From the NCBI RefSeq assembly GCF_016863275.1, contig NZ_BOOO01000016.1, positions 279,411 through 343,410 of the forward strand: DNA of 64,000 bases, read 5' to 3'. This DNA comes from Planotetraspora mira. Lineage in GTDB: Bacteria; Actinomycetota; Actinomycetes; Streptosporangiales; Streptosporangiaceae. The translations under genes and the position numbers were made by a program. Below, piece by piece: positions 34,548 to 43,311 of this stretch. Within the stretch, counting starts at the first letter, position 1. Each line of letters begins with the position of its first letter. The notes below the pieces were generated by a model that did not search any database, was not told the DNA's origin, and worked only from the letters and a program-made list of their open reading frames with translations.

Positions 34548-35402
34548 TCACCAGGCGCCGAAGGTGGCCTCGCCGTTGGCGGTGATGGCGGCGGCCAGGT
34601 CGCGGACGTCCATGCCCTTGACCTCCGCCAGGCAGCGGAGGGTCAGCGGAATGAGGTAGGGGGCGTTCGGCTTGCCGCGGTGGGGCACGGGCGGCAGGTA
34701 GGGCGCGTCGGTCTCGACCAGCATGAGTTCCTGGGGGGCGACGCCGGCGGCCTCCCTCAGGTATCCGGCGTTCTTGTAGGTCACCGGCCCGGAGAAGGAC
34801 ATGAAATATCCGGCATCCGAACAACGCTTGGCCAGGTCGGCATCCCCGGAAAAGCTATGAAAAATAACGACATCGGGAGCGCCTTCGTCGGCGAGGACCC
34901 TGAGGACGTCGTCGTGGGCGTCACGATCATGGATGACCAACGCCTTGCCGGTCCGCTTGGCGATCTCGATGTGCGCGCGGAAGCTCGCCTGCTGGTCGTC
35001 ATGGGAGGCCCAGTCGCGGAAGTAGTCGAGCCCGGTCTCCCCCACCGCCCGGACGTGCGGCAGGCGCGCCAGTTCCTCGATCTCGCCGAGAACCTCCGGC
35101 GTGGACGCGTGCGCCTCGTTGGGATGGATCGCCACGCCTGCGTAGACATCGTCGTGATCGGCGGCCGCCGCGGCGTTCCAGCGGGAGGACGGCAGGTCGT
35201 ACCCGATGGTCACGAGCCTGGTCACGCCCACGGATCTGGCCTGCTCGAGGATCGCCCTGACGGACGCGCCGGCAGCCTGGGCGGCCTGGGCCACCGGATC
35301 TCCCGAGGACGCCTGCCGCTCACCGACCATGATGTCGAGATGGCAGTGGCTGTCGAACACCTCACCCGGCAGCCCCTCAGGCACCGGCGGAATCCCACTC
35401 AC
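34548..35402 (-). CDS. tatD: TatD family metal-dependent DNase
   Basis: 284 residues from a GTG at 35402. The TIM-barrel metal ligands are FDSHCHLD near 17-24, GETGLDYFRDW, VIHDRDAHDDV, HSFSGD and ETDAPYLPP, all intact. TatD-type enzymes are 3'-5' exonucleases implicated in DNA repair. In Mycobacterium the next gene would be rpfB; here the neighbouring gene on that side is a plus-strand FG-GAP gene ending one base away. Repeat array B lies in its upstream region. Confidence 0.92.
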   Translation of the reverse strand: MSGIPPVPEGLPGEVFDSHCHLDIMVGERQASSGDPVAQAAQAAGASVRAILEQARSVGVTRLVTIGYDLPSSRWNAAAAADHDDVYAGVAIHPNEAHASTPEVLGEIEELARLPHVRAVGETGLDYFRDWASHDDQQASFRAHIEIAKRTGKALVIHDRDAHDDVLRVLADEGAPDVVIFHSFSGDADLAKRCSDAGYFMSFSGPVTYKNAGYLREAAGVAPQELMLVETDAPYLPPVPHRGKPNAPYLIPLTLRCLAEVKGMDVRDLAAAITANGEATFGAW

Positions 35403-35431
35403 GCCCCCAAACCCTACCCGCCCCCCTTGTG

Positions 35432-35833
35432 GTGATCATGCACACCTTCGGATTCGGCCCGCATGACCTGCCCCAACACGAGCCGTGATCATGCACACCT
35501 TCGGAGAGATGCGGGCCTACCTGGGCCAATCCAGCTCGTGATCATGCACACGTTCGGAGGGATGCAGGTCTACCTGGGGAGACCCTGTTCGTGATCATGC
35601 ACACCTTCGGCGACTTGTGCCCCTAGCAGCGAAGACGTCCTTCGTGACCATGCACGCGACCATTGCCAGATCACGAACCACGTTTCCGCTGGTCACAGTA
35701 TGGATCGACGAAAGTGCGCATGATCACGAAGTGGATCCGCGCAGGTCAGACATGGTTCTTCCGAACCCGTGCATGATCACGAACAGGGTTGAGGCTGGTC
35801 AGGCGGCACTTCGCCGAACCTGTGCATGATCAC
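35432..35833. repeat. 53-bp-period repeat array B, two opposed halves
   Basis: The forward core GTGATCATGCACACCTTCG (with variants) starts at 35432, 35485, 35538, 35591 and 35644, every interval exactly 53 bp. Reverse-complement cores (CGAACCTGTGCATGATCAC type) start at 35709, 35762 and 35815, again 53 bp apart. The 34-bp stretches between cores are related but varied, sharing a GCATGACCTG-like string. The centre, about 35660-35708, is nearly the same as in array A. It occupies the 440-bp gap between metG and tatD; there is no other feature in that gap. Confidence 0.94.
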
Positions 35834-35842
35834 GCCCGGGGG

Positions 35843-37624
35843 TCAGGGTTCGAGGCGGGCCAGTTCCTCATCGACGATCTTGTTGTCGAGCTTGGCGAAC
35901 AGCGGCGTGGGCGGAGCCAGCGGGACGCCGGCCTTGATCGGACGGTGCTCCCACTTGGCCGCTCCGTCGTAGTCGCCCGTGATGATCGGGTAGGACGGGC
36001 CGCCGTCCTCATTGACCTCACGGATCTCCGGCATGCCGGTCCATACGCCCTCGCCGCCCAGCATCTCGAAGATCTTGTTCGACGAGGTCGGCACGAAGGG
36101 GGTCAGCAGGGTCTTGACGTCGTCCACGATCTGGAGGGCCACGTGCAGGATCGATCCCTGCCGCTCGGGGTCGTCCTTGATCTTCCAGGGCTCCTGCTCG
36201 GCGAGGTACTTGTTCGCATCACGCACCACGTCGAACGCCTCGGTGACCGCGTTCTTGAACCGGGATCGCTGGAGCTCGCCGCCGACGGCAGTGAAGGCCC
36301 CACGGGATCTTTCCAGCAGCGCGCGGTCGGCATCGGTGAGGTGGACGGCCTCCGGGATGGCGCCGAAGTTCCTCGCGGCCATGGAGATCGACCGGTTGAC
36401 CAGGTTGCCCCAGGCCGCGACCAGTTCGCCGTTGTTGCGGTTGACGAACTCCGACCAGGTGAAGTCGGTGTCCTGGTTCTCCGGGCCCGCGACGGCGATG
36501 TAGTAGCGCAGGGCGTCCGCCGAGTAACGCTCGAGGAAGTCGCGGACGTAGATCACGACCTGGCGGGACGACGAGAACTTCTTGCCCTCCATCGTCAGGA
36601 ACTCGCTCGACACCACCTCGGACGGCAGAGCCAGCTTCCCGAGTGATCCGGGCGCGCCGCCCCTTACGCCCTCGCCGTTGTAGCCCATGAGCATCGCCGG
36701 CCAGATCTCGGCGTGGAAGACGATGTTGTCCTTGCCCATGAAGTAGTAGCCCCGGGCGTCCGGGTTCTGCCACCACTGCCGCCACGCGTCCGGATCGCCG
36801 CTGCGCCTGGCCCATTCGACGGACGCCGACAGATAGCCGACGACCGCGTCGAACCAGACATAGAGCCGCTTGTCCGAACGGTCGCTCCAGCCGTCCAGCG
36901 GGATGGGGACACCCCAGTCGAGGTCACGGGTGATCGCCCGCGGCTGGAGGTCGCCGAGCAGGTTGAGCGAGAACTTCAGCACGTTGGGCCGCCACTCGCC
37001 CTGCTTGGACTGCAGGTAGGTGCCCAGCGCCTCGGCGAACGCCGGCAGGTCGAGCATGAAGTGCTCGGTCTCGACGAAGGCGGGCGTCTCGCCGTTGATC
37101 CGCGACCGCGGGTTGATCAGGTCGATCGGGTCGAGCTGGTTGCCGCAGTTGTCGCACTGGTCACCGCGGGCGCCGTCGTAGCCGCAGATGGGGCAGGTGC
37201 CCTCGATGTACCGGTCCGGAAGGGTGCGGCCGGTCGACGGGGAGACCGCCCCCATCGTGGTCTTGGGGAAGACGTAGCCGTTCTTGTAGAGACCCAGGAA
37301 GATCTCCTGCGCCACGGAGTAGTGATTCTTCGTGGTGGTCCGCGTGAACAGGTCGTAGGACAGGCCCAGACCGGTGAGGTCCTCCGCGATGACGCGGTTG
37401 TACCGGTCGGCGAGCTGGCGGGCGGTCACGCCCTCTTTGTCGGCCTGCACCTGGATGGGCGTGCCGTGCTCGTCGGTGCCGGAGACCATCAGCACCTTGT
37501 TGCCCGCCATCCGCTGGTAGCGGCTGAAAACGTCAGAGGGCACCCCGAAGCCGGAGACGTGCCCGATGTGACGAGGACCGTTGGCGTACGGCCAGGCGAC
37601 GGCGGTCAAGATGTGCTGGGACAT
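35843..37624 (-). CDS. metG: Methionyl-tRNA synthetase
   Basis: 593 residues from the ATG at 37624, where the protein begins [16 protein letters not shown]. The class I signature is [10 protein letters not shown], zinc-finger cysteines are [18 protein letters not shown] (about 144-161), and the KMSKS counterpart is KFSSSRQ. The anticodon domain follows, with no C-terminal tRNA-binding extension. It charges tRNA-Met. It heads the metG-tatD-rsmA-ispE series on the minus strand. Confidence 0.96.
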   Translation of the reverse strand: MSQHILTAVAWPYANGPRHIGHVSGFGVPSDVFSRYQRMAGNKVLMVSGTDEHGTPIQVQADKEGVTARQLADRYNRVIAEDLTGLGLSYDLFTRTTTKNHYSVAQEIFLGLYKNGYVFPKTTMGAVSPSTGRTLPDRYIEGTCPICGYDGARGDQCDNCGNQLDPIDLINPRSRINGETPAFVETEHFMLDLPAFAEALGTYLQSKQGEWRPNVLKFSLNLLGDLQPRAITRDLDWGVPIPLDGWSDRSDKRLYVWFDAVVGYLSASVEWARRSGDPDAWRQWWQNPDARGYYFMGKDNIVFHAEIWPAMLMGYNGEGVRGGAPGSLGKLALPSEVVSSEFLTMEGKKFSSSRQVVIYVRDFLERYSADALRYYIAVAGPENQDTDFTWSEFVNRNNGELVAAWGNLVNRSISMAARNFGAIPEAVHLTDADRALLERSRGAFTAVGGELQRSRFKNAVTEAFDVVRDANKYLAEQEPWKIKDDPERQGSILHVALQIVDDVKTLLTPFVPTSSNKIFEMLGGEGVWTGMPEIREVNEDGGPSYPIITGDYDGAAKWEHRPIKAGVPLAPPTPLFAKLDNKIVDEELARLEP

Positions 37625-37679
37625 GCCCACAAGCCTAGAGCCCTCCCGGTGCCGCCTCACACCGGTTTGCCGTCGTCGA

Positions 37680-37850
37680 GCTCAAGCCCTCGGTCTGTAA
37701 AGCTCAAGCCCTCGGTCCCGTCGAGCTCAACCTCCGGGCCGCCGACCCCAAGCCCCGGCTCGCCGCGCTCAAGCCCCGGCCCGTAGAGCTCAAGCCCCGG
37801 CTCAAAGCGCTCAAGCCCCGGTCCGTCGGGCTCAGGCCTCGGCGGGCGTG
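37680..37850. repeat. About eight degenerate 21-23-bp tandem repeats
   Basis: Units based on GCTCAAGCCCCGG plus a variable 8-10-bp filler repeat from 37680 to about 37850, filling the metG upstream gap. The last unit contains the stop codon (37832-37834) of the next glycosyltransferase gene. The right-hand units are the most alike. No gene is visible in this gap. Confidence 0.8.
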
Positions 37851-39052
37851 CGCGTGACGGCCTCCGCGGCCTCCTCGGCGGCGGACGCGGCGATGTCGGT
37901 CGGCGTCTCGCGAGACCGGCGGATGCCGAGGATGCTGATGAACAGCGACGCGAAGATCGTCTGGAAGCTCATGATGAACGCGGTCGCGGACGGCACCACC
38001 AGGCGGAGCGACTCCGCCGGGATCAGCTCACCGAAGCCCCTGCCGCCCCAGTGCACCAGGGACGCCACCAGGCCGCCGAGACCGGCGATCCCCAGCAGGC
38101 CGCCGGCGATCAGGCCCTTCTCCAGCGTGACGATGTCGACGAGCTTCCTGATCCTCTTGTCCTCCGGGAGGAAGCCCTCCTCCGCGGCGTACACCTTGGT
38201 GAACAAGGCGAACAGGACGGCCTGGAAGCCGATCACGACGATCGCCGAGGCGCCCACGAGGGTGTCGACGTCGAAGGCCAGGTTGCCGATGTAGACCGGG
38301 CCGAAGGTCAGCGCGGCGCCCGCGAGCAGGCCGAGGATCATCAGCGCGAGGCCGGGGATGAAGAACAGCCAGCGGGGGCTGTACAGCAGCAGGAAGCGCA
38401 GGTGGCGCCAGCCGTCCCGCCACGAACGCAGGTGCGGCGGGCGCGAGCGGCCGTCGGGCGACAGCGTGGTCGGGACCTCGCGGACGTCGAGCCCCTGGAG
38501 CGTGGACTTGACGACGACCTCGGAGGCGAACTCCATGCCCCCGGTCTGCAGGCCCAGCCGCAGGATCGAGTCGCGGCGGAAGCCCCGCAGGCCGCAGTGG
38601 AAGTCGCCGATGGCGCTCGGGAAGAACAGGCGCCCCACGAACGACAACACCGGGTTGCCCAGGTAACGGTGGAGCGGAGGCATCGCTCCCGGGGCGATGC
38701 CGCCCTTGAACCGGTTGCCCATCACGAGCTCGGCGCCGTCGCGCAACTGCTCGACGAACGGCATCAGGTTCGTGAAGTCATAGGAGTCGTCGGCGTCTCC
38801 CATGATCACATACTTGCCGCGAGCGGCCCGGATGCCGCCCAGGAGGGCGTTGCCGTAGCCCTTCTCGGCGATGTGCACCACGCGAGCGCCCGCATCCCGT
38901 GCGAGCTGCTGCGATCCGTCGGTGCTGCCGTTGTCGGCGATCACCACCTCGCCGTCTATCCCATGCTCATGCATGCAGGCAAGAGCCTTGCGAACGCATG
39001 TCTCGACGGTCTCGGCCTCGTTGAGGCACGGCATGACGACAGTCAGCTCCAC
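37832..39052 (-). CDS. GT2 family polyprenyl-phosphate-type membrane glycosyltransferase
   Basis: 406 residues from a GTG at 39052 with AAGGAG seven bases upstream. The GT-A domain begins VELTVVMPCLNEAETV, has IADNGSTDGS and GDADDSYDF (DXD), and GNRFKGGIAPGAMPPLHRYLGN as in DPM1/dolichol-phosphate sugar synthases. After residue 230 come at least four membrane helices, then an Ala/Glu-rich cytosolic end. Such enzymes make polyprenyl-phosphate-linked sugars for GT-C transferases, and a GT-C gene diverges from it 95 bp away. The sugar is not known. Confidence 0.88.
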   Translation of the reverse strand: MELTVVMPCLNEAETVETCVRKALACMHEHGIDGEVVIADNGSTDGSQQLARDAGARVVHIAEKGYGNALLGGIRAARGKYVIMGDADDSYDFTNLMPFVEQLRDGAELVMGNRFKGGIAPGAMPPLHRYLGNPVLSFVGRLFFPSAIGDFHCGLRGFRRDSILRLGLQTGGMEFASEVVVKSTLQGLDVREVPTTLSPDGRSRPPHLRSWRDGWRHLRFLLLYSPRWLFFIPGLALMILGLLAGAALTFGPVYIGNLAFDVDTLVGASAIVVIGFQAVLFALFTKVYAAEEGFLPEDKRIRKLVDIVTLEKGLIAGGLLGIAGLGGLVASLVHWGGRGFGELIPAESLRLVVPSATAFIMSFQTIFASLFISILGIRRSRETPTDIAASAAEEAAEAVTRTPAEA

Positions 39053-39147
39053 GTCGCAACTCCTTGCATATGACGGCAGGACACCATGATGCCCGCTTCC
39101 CCCAGGTGCCCGAGTCAAGTCCACAAAAGGGCTGGCATTCTGTAACC

Positions 39148-40653
39148 ATGGTCGCGGTCGCGGAGCCACCGGTAGTCGACGCCTCCCCAGTCAGTGGATG
39201 GGGGCGTCTTTTCGCGTTTCTGCGCCGCCACAAGGTCTTCGCCGTCGCGGTCGGCCTGGCGGCACTGCTCCGGATCATCACCATGCTGGGATTCGGCCCG
39301 GCCATGTGGTTCAACGACTCCTACGACTACATCTCGGTGGCCCTGCGCCCCCGGCCGCACCCGATCCGCCCGGACGGATACGGGTTCTGGCTGCTGATCC
39401 TCCGCCCGTTCCACAGCCTCGCCCTGGTCGTCTTCACCCAGCACCTGATGGGAATCGCGGCAGGCGTACTGATCTATGCCCTTCTGACCAGAAAATTTGG
39501 CATCCCAGGCTGGGGGGCGACGCTCGCCGCGGCGCCGATCCTGTTCGACGCCTACCAGATCCAGCTCGAGCAGCTGGTCATGTCGGACGCGATGTTCATC
39601 CTGCTCGTCGTGGGCGTGATCACGCTGGTCCTGTGGCACCGGACGATGTCGTGGCGGGTGGGGGCGGTCGTCGGCGTCCTGCTGGCGCTGACGGCCCTGA
39701 CCCGGAGCATCGGGCTGCCGATCCTCGCCCTGGTCGTCGGCTACCTGCTCATCAAGCGGGCCGGGTGGAAGCCCATCATCGCGATGATCGTCGCCTGTGC
39801 CATCCCCGTCGGGGTCTACATGGGCTGGTTCAAGGCCGTCAACGGTCAGTTCGCGATGACCAACAGCGACGGGGTGATCCTCTACATGAGGACCTCCCTG
39901 TTCGCGGACTGCCACGAGATGAACCTCGACAAGCGCAAGGAACTCGAGCTCGTCCTGCTGTGCATCAACACGCCACGTGACAAGCGCGAGCCCTCCGCCC
40001 AGGCCTACCTGTGGTGGGACAACGAGAACCAGTTGCACGTCTTCGGCTCGGGCATGAAGTTCACCTCCGAGATCAACGCGAACGCGAGCGCCTTCGCGAA
40101 GAAGGCGATCCTCTCGCAGCCGGGCGACTATCTCGCGGCCGTGTCCAAGGACTTCTTCCGCGCGTTCCGCTGGGACCGGCCGCAGTTCCCCGACTACAAG
40201 ACCTACATGCTGTACGAGTTCAGCAACTCGTTCACGCGGGAGCTCCCGAAGTGGAGTTCGTACCACAGCACGACCGACAAGGACGCCGAGGCCTACGAGA
40301 ACGGCCCCGCGGCGACGCACGTCGTCGCGCCCTGGTCCGACATCATGATCGGCTACCAGAAGGTGGTGCGGCTGCCCGGCCTCGCGCTCGGGCTGCTGCT
40401 GCTCGTCGGCCTGTACGGCGTGGCCGTGCGATGGCGAGAGCTCGGCGGAGCCGTCCTGCTGCCCTGGCTGGGCGCAGTCGGCCTCGTCCTGGCCCCGGCC
40501 GCCACGGCGGAGTTCGACTACCGCTATCTGCTGCCCGCGGCCCCGCTGGCCTGCATGGCCGCCGCCATCACCATCGCGGCGCTACGCGGACGCGGACGTG
40601 GACGGCCGGACACGGCCGAAGCCGTCGATCAGCAGCCCGCCGAGAGCGCCTGA
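39148..40653 (+). CDS. GT-C (GT39/ArnT-like) membrane glycosyltransferase
   Basis: 501 residues with about ten membrane helices. After the first helix, MWFNDSYDYI supplies the acidic pair expected in the first outer loop of GT-C enzymes. A large extracytoplasmic loop spans about 245-410 (rich in aromatic and charged residues, with two Cys near 280-300). No signal peptide is present. It would use a polyprenyl-phosphate sugar, possibly from the divergent GT2 enzyme, to glycosylate a surface polymer or protein. The acceptor is unknown. Confidence 0.8.
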   Translation: MVAVAEPPVVDASPVSGWGRLFAFLRRHKVFAVAVGLAALLRIITMLGFGPAMWFNDSYDYISVALRPRPHPIRPDGYGFWLLILRPFHSLALVVFTQHLMGIAAGVLIYALLTRKFGIPGWGATLAAAPILFDAYQIQLEQLVMSDAMFILLVVGVITLVLWHRTMSWRVGAVVGVLLALTALTRSIGLPILALVVGYLLIKRAGWKPIIAMIVACAIPVGVYMGWFKAVNGQFAMTNSDGVILYMRTSLFADCHEMNLDKRKELELVLLCINTPRDKREPSAQAYLWWDNENQLHVFGSGMKFTSEINANASAFAKKAILSQPGDYLAAVSKDFFRAFRWDRPQFPDYKTYMLYEFSNSFTRELPKWSSYHSTTDKDAEAYENGPAATHVVAPWSDIMIGYQKVVRLPGLALGLLLLVGLYGVAVRWRELGGAVLLPWLGAVGLVLAPAATAEFDYRYLLPAAPLACMAAAITIAALRGRGRGRPDTAEAVDQQPAESA

Positions 40654-40689
40654 CCCCGGAGAGCGCCTGACCGAGAGTGCCTGACCGCC

Positions 40690-41511
40690 TCAGGAGCCGT
40701 GGACGGCGTTGTAGAGCTCACGCTTGGGGATGCCCGCCGACTTCGCGACGTCGACGATCGCCTGCTTGCGCGGCACCCCTGACTCCTCGAGCCGGGCCAC
40801 CTCGCCGACCAGGTCCTCCATCACCGGAGGGGCGTCCGCGACGGTCCGTCCCGCGATCACGAGGGTGATCTCGCCCCTGACCTCGCCCGCCGCCCACTCG
40901 GCCAGTTCGGCGAGCGTGCCCCGCCGTACCTCCTCGTAGGTCTTGGTGAGCTCGCGGCAGACGGCGGCGCGCCGGTCGGCCCCGAACGCCTCCGCCATGG
41001 CCTCCAGAGCGGCGCCCACGCGATGGGGCGCCTCGAAGAAGACCATCGTGCGTTCCTCGCCGGCCAGGGCGGCCAGCCTCCGCGCCCGCTCGCCCGACTT
41101 GCGCGGCGGGAACCCCTCGAAGCAGAACCGGTCGCTGGGCAGGCCCGACACGGCCAGAGCCGTGGTGACGGCCGACGGGCCCGGGAGGGCGGTCACCGGC
41201 ACCCCGGCCTCGACCGCGAGGTGCGTGAGGCGGTAGCCGGGATCGGACACGCCGGGCATGCCCGCGTCCGTGATCACGACGACGGTCTGCCCCGCGAGCA
41301 GGGCCTCCAGCAGTTCCTTCGCCCGGCCGGCCTCGTTGGCGTCGTAGTACGACACGACGCGGCCGGTGACGGTCACCTCCAGATCGGAGGCGAGCCTCCG
41401 GAACCTGCGGGTGTCCTCCGCCGCGATCACGTCGGCCTTCGCGAGCGCCTCGCGGAGCCTGGGTGAGGCGTCCCCCATTTGTCCGATCGGCGCTCCCGCG
41501 AGAATAAGCAC
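40690..41511 (-). CDS. rsmI: 16S rRNA (cytidine1402-2'-O)-methyltransferase
   Basis: 273 residues from a GTG at 41511. It is a SAM-dependent tetrapyrrole-methylase-fold enzyme with APIGQMGDASPRLREAL, AEDTRRFRRLA, ITDAGMPGVSDPGYRL and GPSAVTTALAVSGLP, and a C-terminal helical domain ending KRELYNAVHG. The usual family start GTPIGN is APIGQM here. It methylates C1402 in the decoding centre. Divergent placement from pmt is conserved in actinobacteria. Confidence 0.94.
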   Translation of the reverse strand: MLILAGAPIGQMGDASPRLREALAKADVIAAEDTRRFRRLASDLEVTVTGRVVSYYDANEAGRAKELLEALLAGQTVVVITDAGMPGVSDPGYRLTHLAVEAGVPVTALPGPSAVTTALAVSGLPSDRFCFEGFPPRKSGERARRLAALAGEERTMVFFEAPHRVGAALEAMAEAFGADRRAAVCRELTKTYEEVRRGTLAELAEWAAGEVRGEITLVIAGRTVADAPPVMEDLVGEVARLEESGVPRKQAIVDVAKSAGIPKRELYNAVHGS

Positions 41512-41618
41512 CCGCTCAGCCTATGACTTCCTGAAACGTTCACACGCGAACGGCCAGATGTTCCCAATCAGCGCGTACGCCATGTTCCGCGCCCACCCTC
41601 ACCAGTACTCTGTCGCAG

Positions 41619-43226
41619 GTGGCCGTAACCGACTTCCCATACCAGGCGTTCGAGGAGCCGGACCAGGGGCCGAGTACGGCTTCGCAGGTCTCCCTCCGCG
41701 ATCGGCTGGTGCCGCCCATGCCCGGCAGCGCCTGGTGGGGCTGGATCGGTCCGATCGCGGTCGCCGTGTTCGGCGCGGTCCTCCGGTTCACCCGGCTCGG
41801 GACCCCGCACTCCGTCGTGTTCGACGAGACCTACTACGCGAAGGACGCCTGGGCGATCGCCAAGTACGGCGTCGAGCGGCAGTTCGTCGACGGCGCGGAC
41901 AAGCTGATGTTGTCCGGCAACGCGAACATCTTCAAGACGTGCCAGCAGGTGGACCAGTGCGCCAACTACGTGGTGCACCCGCCGCTCGGGAAGTGGCTCA
42001 TCGGCCTCGGCGAGCTGATCTTCGGCCTCGACCCGTTCGGGTGGCGATTCGCCACCGCCGTCATCGGATCGCTCTCGATCCTGATCCTCGCCAGGGTGGC
42101 GCGGCGCATGACGCGCTCGACCCTGCTGGGCTGCCTCGCCGGCTTCCTGCTCTCCCTTGAGGGCCTGCACTTCGTGTTGTCCCGTACGGCACTGCTGGAC
42201 ATCTTCGTGATGTTCTGGGTGCTGGCCGGGTTCGCCTGCCTGGTGGTCGACCGCGACCGCATGCGGGAACGCCTGGCCGACTGGCACGAGTCGCGGAGCG
42301 AGGGCGACGAGTTCGGGCCGTCTCTGGGTCTTCGGCCATGGCGACTGGCCGCCGGGCTCTGCCTGGGCGCGGCGATGGCCAGCAAGTGGACCGCGGTCTT
42401 CTTCATCATCGGCTTCCTGCTGCTGACGATCTTCTGGGACTTCGGCGCGCGGCGGGCCGTCGGCCTTCGCCGGCCCTACGCCGGAGCATTCCTCAGGGAC
42501 GTGCCGCTGGCCGCGGGCTGGGTGGCCGCGCTGCCCGGGGTGGTCTACGTCGTCTCCTTCACCGGGTGGTTCCTGTCCGCCAAGGGCTACGGCCGCAACT
42601 GGGCGGAGGCGACCTCTGGCGGCCCGCTGCACTTCGTCGTCGATTCGCTGCACTCGTGGTTCACCTACCAGTGGCAGGTGCTGAGCTTCCACGAGGGCCT
42701 GGACGCCACCCACCCGTACCAGTCCCAGCCCTGGCAGTGGCCCCTGCTGCTGCGGCCGGTCGCGTTCTTCTACGAGTCACCCACGAACTGCGGGGCCTCC
42801 TCGTGTTCCTGGGCCGTGCTCGGGACCGGGACGCCGGTGATCTGGTTCGGCGGCGCGGCGGCCCTCATCGCGATGATCGCCTGGTACGTGTCGACCCGGG
42901 ACTGGCGCGCGGGCGCGGTGCTGCTCGCCTACGGGGCCGGCTGGCTGCCGTGGTTCTACTTCGCCATCGTCAACCACCGGACGATGTTCCTGTTCTACGC
43001 GCTGCCGATGGTGCCGTTCATGATCCTCGCCATCGTGCTCGCCTGCGGTCTCATGATCGGCCGGGGAGACGCCAGGCCGTCCAGGCGCGTGGTCGGAACG
43101 GTGTTCGCGGGCGGCTTCGTCCTACTCGCCTTGGTCAACTTCTGGTGGCTCTATCCCATCCTTTCCGCCCAGATCGTGCCTTACGACGAATGGCACGCAC
43201 GAATGCTCTTCACATCGTGGATCTGA
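41619..43226 (+). CDS. pmt: Polyprenyl-phosphate-mannose protein O-mannosyltransferase
   Basis: 535 residues from a GTG at 41619. It has about eleven membrane helices. The first outer loop has VVFDETYYAKDAW with the catalytic Asp-Glu pair and VVHPPLGKW, both PMT/GT39 hallmarks. MASKWTAVFF and SPTNCGASSCSWAV are further family strings. It transfers mannose from polyprenyl-phosphate-mannose to Ser/Thr of exported proteins. Secreted proteins in this window with Pro/Thr linkers (28835) or Ser/Thr-rich lipoprotein ends (54322, 57514) are plausible substrates. Confidence 0.94.
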   Translation: MAVTDFPYQAFEEPDQGPSTASQVSLRDRLVPPMPGSAWWGWIGPIAVAVFGAVLRFTRLGTPHSVVFDETYYAKDAWAIAKYGVERQFVDGADKLMLSGNANIFKTCQQVDQCANYVVHPPLGKWLIGLGELIFGLDPFGWRFATAVIGSLSILILARVARRMTRSTLLGCLAGFLLSLEGLHFVLSRTALLDIFVMFWVLAGFACLVVDRDRMRERLADWHESRSEGDEFGPSLGLRPWRLAAGLCLGAAMASKWTAVFFIIGFLLLTIFWDFGARRAVGLRRPYAGAFLRDVPLAAGWVAALPGVVYVVSFTGWFLSAKGYGRNWAEATSGGPLHFVVDSLHSWFTYQWQVLSFHEGLDATHPYQSQPWQWPLLLRPVAFFYESPTNCGASSCSWAVLGTGTPVIWFGGAAALIAMIAWYVSTRDWRAGAVLLAYGAGWLPWFYFAIVNHRTMFLFYALPMVPFMILAIVLACGLMIGRGDARPSRRVVGTVFAGGFVLLALVNFWWLYPILSAQIVPYDEWHARMLFTSWI

Positions 43227-43311
43227 CCTTCCGTATCGTTGGTCACAGGGGTGGTCACCAGTGAGGCATGGTCGTCGTCAACGATGGGTCGCATACGGCA
43301 GACTTCGAGTC

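Noticed and set aside
35432..35660. CRISPR array
   Set aside because: Regular repeats and fillers, but the core is only 19 bp, the fillers resemble each other, the array is mirrored, and no cas gene is in the window.
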